DNA from: Calendula officinalis
Taxonomy: Eukaryota > Streptophyta > Magnoliopsida > Asterales > Asteraceae
Length of the DNA: 64,000 nt
Assembly: GCA_963853835.1 (NCBI GenBank)
Contig: OY970828.1
Coordinates: 59,264,861 to 59,328,860, forward strand
Direction: 5' to 3'
The translations under genes were made by a program, and so were the position numbers. Under the pieces are notes generated by a model. It did no database searches, was not told where the DNA came from, and saw only the letters and a list, made by a program, of their open reading frames with translations. Positions 56,665-64,000 of this stretch are shown here, in pieces; within the stretch, counting starts at the first letter, position 1; every line of letters starts with the position of its first letter.

Positions 56665-57826
56665 TAATTTGCATTATCGGTTCAATATGACTTACCTAAG
56701 CTACCATGTACTGATATTTCTGTATGCATATTGTGTTTTTTGTTGATTCAAGTAAATTACAGATACCAACAACTGGATCATAACATAAGCGAGATATATG
56801 GCAACAAATTATTTTTTATTGGCAAGTTTAGCTATTAATTAAGTATGGATATCAATGTTTTTCTTAAAATTAAGAACTTAAATGAGGGTTATCAATATAT
56901 GAAATATATATAAAATCATTTCAAAAAATCTTTAAATTTTCCACCGCATACCAAAGAAAATGTCATCCGCTGCTTATTTAACTTTATGATCTAATCGAAG
57001 ATCGAATTTTGAATCTATGCAACCAATCTTTATACTTTGGAACATCTGGAAACCTAATATTAATTCCACCAATGAATTACCTTACCAAAAAATATCTAAA
57101 GCCATATAACAAGCAAAAAAATGGTATGTATTTTATGCTTCAACCCCACAAATTGGACATAAAATACAATTTATGTTCATACCACCAATAGATAAATTAA
57201 AACATGTAAGCAATTTATCGAAACTAACTTTTCAAACAAAAACATTAATTTATATAGGAATATACTTTACTTATCTCGTTGGCTTGGAAACCATAGGTAA
57301 TCTATGATCGTCCAAATACTTTACATGTAAATTTGTTTAAATTCACTGATTTAGTAATTAGTTATGTTTGATAAAGTGTTTGTGACAAAACAACCTATTT
57401 CTAAATAAGTGATTTATACTACTACTACTATCACAATTTAAGGCCTTTTGTAACACCAAAATTATAACACCCTTTAAATATGTTACAATAAGTAGGTAAA
57501 AATGATTCACATATGAAATCAATTAATTTTTTAGTTTGTACACACTTGAACTGATCAAATAAGTAAAAACGTAAACAAAATATTTGGTAAAAAACAATAT
57601 AATCTCGTATTTTAATCATTGGGAAAGTAAGATTATTATTGGCGTGCCATGATCTGGTTTATCATTGTTTAAAGGTGGGGAGGTTCTATACCCTTTACAG
57701 TTGTTCTTGTACCTCAATCATCACACCATTTGAACACAATCTGACACGAACAAAACTCCAATCACTTTTCGACTTTTACATCATTTAATCATAACCCAAT
57801 TATATCACTTTTTAGTTTAATTACAC
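56665..57826. other. Intergenic, AT-rich
   Basis: No gene or repeat boundary that I can support. Confidence 0.4.
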
Positions 57827-57944
57827 TTTTTTTTGAACGGCAACCTAATCTACTCCTAAATCCAACTATGTCCATTATGGGACTCGAACCCTCAACCTCA
57901 AAGTTGGGGCCAACACCTTTACCGCTAGACCATTAGGTCTTTGG
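57827..57944 (-). mobile_element. tRNA-derived SINE, about 118 bp
   Basis: On the minus strand: 'ctaatggtctagcggtaaag' with a box A-like core, then box B GGTTCGAGTCCC about 35 bp later, a short body, and a poly-A tail (T-run 57827-57834). Flanks share 'attacac', a probable TSD. The whole unit is compact and well preserved. Confidence 0.8.
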
Positions 57945-60148
57945 TTATTACACTAATATATATGAATCCATCTAAATCAATCCGAATTCATATCCACTCG
58001 TTTTTTAATTAGTTTAGACTATCTGTAATGGTGACCCCAATCCCTAGTCACTGACCTTCAGGAGGCGTCCACCTTACGAACACCTTGCACTACGCATCCT
58101 CTACATCCTCTTTTGCTACGTTTGGTTGCTGAGGAGACCAAATAGGTGTACTGGTTACAGTGTCTTCTCTCTTTTTTTGTTTGGTATTGCGTTTGGTTAT
58201 AATTAAGGGTATTTGGTCATATGTTTGATCAAGAGATTGATAAAACTAAACTGATGATGTGACAATAATAAACCGATGTTAAGTTTGACCAACATTACTA
58301 TAAGTCTTAATAACTTTTATATATATGTAGTGTACGTACGGCAATAGTTGGCCAACCAACCCTATAAGATTTGAGTTTGTTGTCATATAAAGTTGAACCG
58401 AGAAAAAACAATGTTTTTTTTACAATATCAAAATCCTATGTAATTTTTATTATATAATAGTAATACTTAAAAGATATAATATTCGTATTTCTTCTTGTAG
58501 AAATATGTTTTTACGAATTCTATTTGTTTTCTATAAACGATGAAAGAAAAAAATATGTTGATGTGTATTTGTTGTGACTGGCTTTTACCACTTCACTTTA
58601 TTAAATACTATATTAGGTATCTAAAAATGCTAAACTACTTTTGTTGGTAAAGAAATAAAATTTAGGTAAGTTTTGATCTCGATTTAAGTCAAAATATACA
58701 AATTGTAAAAAAACTAGTAGAACGTACCCCGCACGTTGTTGCGGGAATTTTCCCACAATTTTTAAAAGATTGTTTATACCAGCAAATGTTATTTCGGTTG
58801 TTCAATGACTACTTATACGTGCGACATGTCAACCCAATAATTTTAAGATAAAAATAAGGGCAAGTAATTTATTATTTTAGAAATTTGGGCATCATTAAAA
58901 CCAATTGGATAGAAAATTATTAATAATAATGTTAATAATATAAATAAAACTGAAAACATTAAAATTATTTGTCTTATTTAAAATTGATATAATAGTAATA
59001 GGAACAAAAAATCCAGGCGCAAGGAATAAGGATGGAGGAAGTATAATATTTATCTCAACCACAATCGAAGTCAACAAACACGGTGGTAGAATTGAAAAAA
59101 AATAAATTCCAGTAGCCACTATTCATCTTACTCACATAATGCCATGGTAAATATATTATATATAATTATCTCATACGTATGTTTAACACAAAAGAAATAC
59201 AGATTAATACCTAAGGGAATACCAAATGACTTTTAGCCTAGATGTATAGTACATCTTCCATTCATATTGATTTTGTTTGCCCTCTAACATTATGGTATGT
59301 TTAAGTTTCATGATGGACATATGTGATATATCTTTAAGAATATTAATAGTATTAATATTTTTGTTAAAAAATTTCCTAAGGGAAGTAAAAAAACAACATT
59401 AATTAATGATTTATGATATTGTTTTTTTATGTGTCAATCAATTATGTTAATCATTTACGTTGAATGAAGTAATATAATTTCTCTTTAAAGGCATCTAACA
59501 TTCATTATTAAAAAACAAATGTGGAGCTTCATTCGTGTATAATTTAGTTATATCCACCTATAAAAACAAAAAAAAATATTGCAATACGTAGTGCTACAAA
59601 ATGACAATAGTTGTCGGGTTTTGAATGTGATATTAATAAATATGTAGAAACATGAATTTTTAAAATATTATTAGTTATTAAAGTAATATACCACCTCTTA
59701 TTAAAATATCATGGCTTAAATAATAATTGTACTAAAACAAAATATAAGGGAATTAAGTTTCCTACCACATTTTTTTGATGTCCTATACCACAGTTTATAA
59801 GTAATACTGCATACTGTACAAGTAGATAATACAATTGTTGTGGTACTGATATAAAAATCACCACCTAAAATATAACCGGCTTGTTTTTTTTTTTGTTTTT
59901 TTTTTAACTTGTAGTCTGGGCTGGGCGATAAGTTGCCGACCCTGCAGTTTTTGAGGATTTATATGACATCATAACATATTAATTATGGATATATGATGTA
60001 TGACATGTCCCATTGATAGGTTTATTCCAACCACTTGGCACATAAAATTCACCAAATAACAAAAACCAATGAAAAACAAGTAATATAAATACCCATAAAA
60101 AAGAGCAAGAAAGATATTGCTAGAGAGAGAGAGAGAGAGAGAGAGAGT
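57945..60148. other. Intergenic and promoter side of the methylesterase gene
   Basis: AT-rich. 58018-58100 resembles a decayed Harbinger/Tourist left end ('ctgtaatggtgacc', 'agtcactgacc'). 60121-60147 is a (GA)n tract directly before the methylesterase start codon, probably in its leader. No other gene. Confidence 0.45.
58714..58765 (-). mobile_element. Helitron 3' end
   Basis: On the minus strand: hairpin CCCGCAACAACGTGCGGGG, then GTACGTTCTA and the terminal CTAG, followed by T. A matching 5' end was not found to the right, so the extent of the element is unknown. Confidence 0.55.
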
Positions 60149-63100
60149 ATGGGGGAGAGAGAAAGTGTTGAAGAGGAGACTCCATTGAAGCCACACTTTG
60201 TGCTCATCCATGGCATAAGTGGAGGAAGCTGGTGTTGGTACAAGCTCAAAAGCATGATGTACAACTCCGGATACATGGTGACTTGCATAGACCTCAAAGG
60301 GGCTGGCATAGATCCTTCTGATCCCAACACAATCCTCTCTTTTGAAGAATACAACAAACCTCTACTTGATTTCTTGTCTTCCTTGCCTCATAATCATAAG
60401 GTACAATTTCTTATCCCTTATGTACAACTCTTAATACCCAAAAAAACTAGAAATACGTGTTGTTTGTTAGGTATTGATTTCAAACTACAACTAACATAAA
60501 AAAAAAAGGTAATTACTTTTATATCCTTGTAAAATTTATAAATTGTTTTTATATCCTTCTCAAATTCATAAATTATCTCTATGTCCTTCTAAACTTTGTA
60601 ATTATCTCCATATCCTTCTAAATATATAAAACTCTCTTTTATGTCCAAAAACTTATTTTAATATTTATTAAATCATTATAATATCAATAATTATCAAATA
60701 AGTATGCAATATATTTGTTGATTATGTATTAGAAATCGTGTGTATTTGCCAATATTATTGATATTATTATGATTTAATAAATAATAAAATAGGTTTTTGG
60801 ACATAAAAAAGAGTTTTAAAGGTTTGGAAGGATATGAAGGTAATTATAAAGTTTAAAAGGATATGGAGATAATTTATGAATTTGAGAAGGATATAAAAAT
60901 AATTTATGAGTTTTACAAGGATATAAAAACAATTATCCCTAAGTAAAAACTGTATTGCTTCCTACTAAGTCGTCTTACTTCGTCCTCCTATCCATAAAAT
61001 GTTGTTCTTTTTCCTAATCTCATTTTTTAATTTTAGACACTTTTATTAATCAAATGAGTAGAATGATATATAGAATAATTTAATAAATGATATATCTCAT
61101 AACATAATAGCCATTTATTTCAAGTTAATGTCATAATATGTATATGTAATATAGACTTTTGGTTACAAATTAAATAACCTGAAAATTGCTATTGCAGGTG
61201 ATTTTGGTAGGACACAGTGCCGGGGGACTAAGCATAACATTAGCGACTCACAAGTTTCCGAATAAAATCAGTCTTGCGATATATGTTGCAGCGACCATGC
61301 TTAAAAATGGACTTCTAACAGAGCAAGACATTAAAGACGTAAGTTTCAATTTTCATACTTTACTTGTTCTTTTACAAATAATTTATCCTTTATAAAACTA
61401 TCTTGCGGTGGCCTAATAATAAGAACTCTTAAATGACTTCCTAAAAGTTATGAATTCGATCTCTTTCTGGGTAAATATTTATCAGATGTACATCTGAATG
61501 TTCGAAAACCGTGATGCAAACAATTAGGTCGCGTACATCACGAGCATAGATTCAGGCACCTCGAGGAGCCATTATAAGACCACTCCCAACAGTGATGTCA
61601 ACTGACACTTCAGTTTATACTAAATCAATGTTACGTCGGCTCACACTCCAACTGACATTCAACTGACGTACTCATTTATCAATACTCATTCCCTTCGGTT
61701 TATGGGTTCTAGAATTATAAAATATATACACACAAAATACCAAATACACTATTAAAATATTTAGGCCCCACCCCTTTCAGCCTTCTCCCTCTTCCTTCAG
61801 TTGTCATTATGAACTGAATTATGTGAACTGACGGGCCGTGCCAATGGGCGAAGGTGTCGTTTGGCCAACCATGCACCTATTGACACCAGTCTAACGAGAT
61901 ATCTTATTGTTTATGTTTATTTTTGTACTTAACTAAATATATGAAAATGATAATGACAGCTTTTAGGTCTGTCATTAAGAAGGTAAAATAACAAAAGACA
62001 ACCCCCTAAATTTTAGGAATATTATTTTTTTAATCAATGTACAAGCTTTTTATGCATGTTAGTGACAACCCTAAAAGCTGTCATTAACAAAACCCTTAAA
62101 TATAATATCTAATTTATAAAAGCATTGCAAATACAAAGGTAAAAAGAACATTCTTTTCAATGCATTATATGATTGTACGACACTTTGAAATAGAGGCGAT
62201 AGTGGTTTTTGATGACGTGTAGATAAAGAGTTGGAGCTGATTACTATGCAAATGTTTGGGCCCAAGTGTTGCTAAAATGCTGTAATTGAGAAGCTTGTCG
62301 TTTTGCATTTGGTAGAACTTAAAAACGGTATAAATCAACGTTTTAAAAATAGTTTTTGTTTTAAACCCGTTAATATTTAAAATATATTGAATGATAATAT
62401 TATTAATTATTTATAATACAGGAATCATGTAAATAATATACTAAATAATGTACAAGTAACAAAAAAATTAAAAAATACAATGAAAAATAAAAAAAAATCA
62501 AATTTTATTTTTCAACTAAATTTATCATTTTAGAAAAATTGATTTTTTTGGTTCAACAGGTTTTTATGTCCAACCGGCTTGTTCCAACCAAACTATAACT
62601 ATCAATTTAGTCGGCTTATTCCAACCGACTACCTTCTTATTTCCTAGTTGGACCAGGTTTTTTTTATAAAAAAAATCAAATAAATTGATAACACCAATGA
62701 TGTCTTAGTATCTATAAAATCTAGATATAATGTATAGCAAGAATGCCAAGTCCAATTCCATGTATTAGTAATACATCATATCTAGATTTTATAGAATTCT
62801 AAGGCATCATCGGTGTTGGCCATTAATTTAAAGAAAGCATATGAGTCAACCATTAATTTGCTATGATCACATTACCCGGATTCCTTAAAAAAGCATATGA
62901 GTTAACCATTAATTTGCTATAATCACATTACGCGGATTCCTTAAAAAAGCATATGAGTTAACCATTAATTTGCTACTCCTATTATTTAAGGGAACTAATA
63001 TATGTACAATTATTATCGCAGATTGTACAAATATATAAAACAACTGTTGTGGTATATAGGTTGAAAAGTATGGTGTAAAAAATACCACCCATTAACTAAG

Positions 63101-63669
63101 CATCGAAGGGAAATTCTTTAATCGTTGGGAATTGGTCTTCGCTTCTAACTGCCGACTTGTTGTATGCACAGGGAGTACCAGACTTGTCTGAACATGGCGA
63201 TGCTTATGATTTGGGATTTGGTTTAGGAGTTAATCAACCCCCGACAACCGCACTTATAAAAAAGGAGCTACTACGCAGAGTATCGTATCATATGAGCCCT
63301 CTAGAGGTACAATAAAAGTTGATAAATTTACTATATTTGAGATTAATTATGTTAAATTTGTGCATTTTTATAATTTTCCTTGTGTAGGACTACACATTAG
63401 CTTCAATGCTGGTACGGCCGGGGCCTGTTTATGCAATACAAAATGCGCGTTTCCCAGAAGGTAGCGAAAGCGTAGAAAAGGTGCCAAGGGTATACATCAA
63501 GACAATGTATGATAATGTGGTGAAACCCGAGCAACAAGACAACATGATCGCGAAATGGCCACCTTCACATGTGTATGTTTTGGAGAGTGATCATCACCCA
63601 AACTTCTCTAGTCCTTTTGCATTGTTTGGGTTATTTGTTAAGGTTTCAGCTTCAATTGGTTGCACCTAG
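60149..63669 (+). CDS. MES17-like: Methylesterase, alpha/beta hydrolase (MES17-like)
   Basis: Four coding exons in frame: 60149-60400, 61198-61338, 63172-63306 and 63388-63669, giving 269 residues. The start MGERESVEEETPLKPHFVLI leads into the oxyanion-loop region HGISGGSWCWYKLKSMM. The nucleophile Ser lies in VILVGHSAGGLSI at the start of exon 2. The acidic residue is probably the Asp in YIKTMYDNVVKPEQQ, and the His is in VLESDHHPNFSSPFALFGL. Insertions such as GVPDLSEHGDAYDLGFGLG and the MLKNG stretch are like Arabidopsis MES17, which hydrolyses methyl-indole-3-acetic acid. Other members act on methyl salicylate or methyl jasmonate, so the substrate is an inference. The protein has no signal peptide and should be cytosolic. 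Intron 1 holds a foldback element; intron 2 (1.8 kb) holds three MITE or repeat units. Confidence 0.95.
60505..60950. mobile_element. Foldback element in methylesterase intron 1
   Basis: Arms of about 120 bp ('tttatatccttgtaaaattt', 'tatgtccttctaaac' at left; 'gaaggatatgaaggtaatt', 'acaaggatataaaaacaatt' at right) are inverted around an AT-rich loop. Each arm consists of 30-40 bp direct units. Related to 38322-38530. Confidence 0.72.
61578..61891. mobile_element. Tourist-like MITE in methylesterase intron 2, 314 bp
   Basis: GACCACTCCCAACAGTGATG at left and 'ctattgacaccagtc' at right, flanked by TAA (61575-61577 and 61892-61894). Interior words 'aactgacattcaactgacgta' match the MITE at 56344. 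Confidence 0.82.
61950..62087. mobile_element. Small MITE, copy 2, inverted relative to 55666-55802
   Basis: Same ends (taatgacagc...gctgtcatta) and interior ('aaaagacaaccccct', 'tgtacaagctttttatgcat') as the copy 6 kb upstream, in the opposite orientation. Lies in methylesterase intron 2. Confidence 0.75.
62690..62817. mobile_element. MITE with about 40-bp inverted ends
   Basis: AACACCAATGATGTCTTAG and 'ctataaaatctagatata' at left; 'tatctagattttatag' and CTAAGGCATCATCGGTGTT at right. 128 bp, almost all of it arm sequence. Lies in methylesterase intron 2. Confidence 0.75.
62834..62985. repeat. 56-bp tandem repeat, about 2.6 copies
   Basis: A unit with 'aagcatatgagttaaccatt' and 'cacattacgcggattcctt' repeats at 56-bp spacing (62837, 62893 and 62949). 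Lies in methylesterase intron 2. Confidence 0.88.
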
Positions 63670-63926
63670 AAGATTTTTAATTGAGTTGGACTTGATTAGC
63701 AAAATATACTCATAAAATCTTAAATTTATATATTATTTTGTTTTGGTATTGCTGAATGTGAAATAATATTAAGCAACACAAAGTAAATGATTGGGAACTT
63801 TATTTGACAAACTTCTATAATCATATATATTGTATTACTATCTTTCAATTTCAAAGTATCGATTAAATAGACTTTGCAAAAGAAATTCAAAACGTCTTTG
63901 TCATGCTTTAAACCTTTCGACTCTTA
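63670..63926 (+). other. 3' flank of the methylesterase gene
   Basis: AT-rich, presumed 3' UTR and downstream sequence. Ends at the TTA target site of the next Harbinger element. Confidence 0.4.
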
Positions 63927-64000
63927 GACTGTGCGTAATGGGTGACCAAACCCAGTTTGGTCACCCTTGCCACATCTGCGCCAAATCAGCTTTCTCTCTC
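63927..64000. mobile_element. Left end of a Harbinger element, cut by the window edge
   Basis: GACTGTGCGTAATGGGTGACC after TTA (63924-63926). The next 50 bases closely follow the left end of the element at 49394 ('agtttggtcacccttgccac', 'catctgcgcca', 'atcagctttctctctc'). Confidence 0.85.

Overview
This is a plant nuclear DNA window: AT-rich, with split genes carrying GT/AG introns, (TA)n microsatellites and many plant transposon families. The protein sequences look like a eudicot. An asterid such as Asteraceae is my guess from general impression only, because nothing in the window fixes the family. I see no CRISPR array, operon or canonical rRNA or tRNA gene.

Nine host genes can be assembled exon by exon with a continuous reading frame. 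On the minus strand: a small plastid-type zinc-motif protein (7623-9351), a KUP/HAK/KT potassium transporter closest to KT2/KUP2 (10523-13988), mitochondrial manganese superoxide dismutase (19759-21422), a group I bZIP factor (24882-26296), type IV chalcone isomerase-like CHIL (29671-31477), an uncharacterised basic protein (38054-40407) and a seven-transmembrane GOST/lung-7TM protein (43033-53269). On the plus strand: an intronless plastid-type protein of unknown function (34276-34947) and a methylesterase resembling MES17 (60149-63669). They are unrelated in function, as expected for ordinary plant gene order.

Most of the remaining sequence is transposable elements, many with exact ends and target-site duplications (TSDs). 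From left to right: the 3' end of a Tat-type Ty3/gypsy element with its antisense ORF (1-1615); a complete 4.4-kb CACTA element that has captured pieces of a NADH-cytochrome b5 reductase gene (2504-6909); Stowaway MITEs; a copia-like solo LTR; four hAT-type elements; a MULE with long terminal inverted repeats around a GC-rich ORF (26429-27464); a Harbinger element with a frameshifted transposase (35140-37050); a Helitron 13 bp beyond it (37064-37491); and a chromovirus-type LTR retrotransposon inside an intron of the GOST gene (44252-51418), with a second Harbinger element, carrying only the MYB-like gene, nested in its 5' LTR (49394-51218). Further right are a truncated LINE, a SINE and several Tourist-like MITEs.

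I found no convincing new multi-gene system. The most unusual items are the CACTA gene capture, the contrast between apparently identical LTRs and broken pol in the intronic retrotransposon, the transposase-only and MYB-only Harbinger elements in one window, the ORF inside the MULE, and a probable GC-AG intron.
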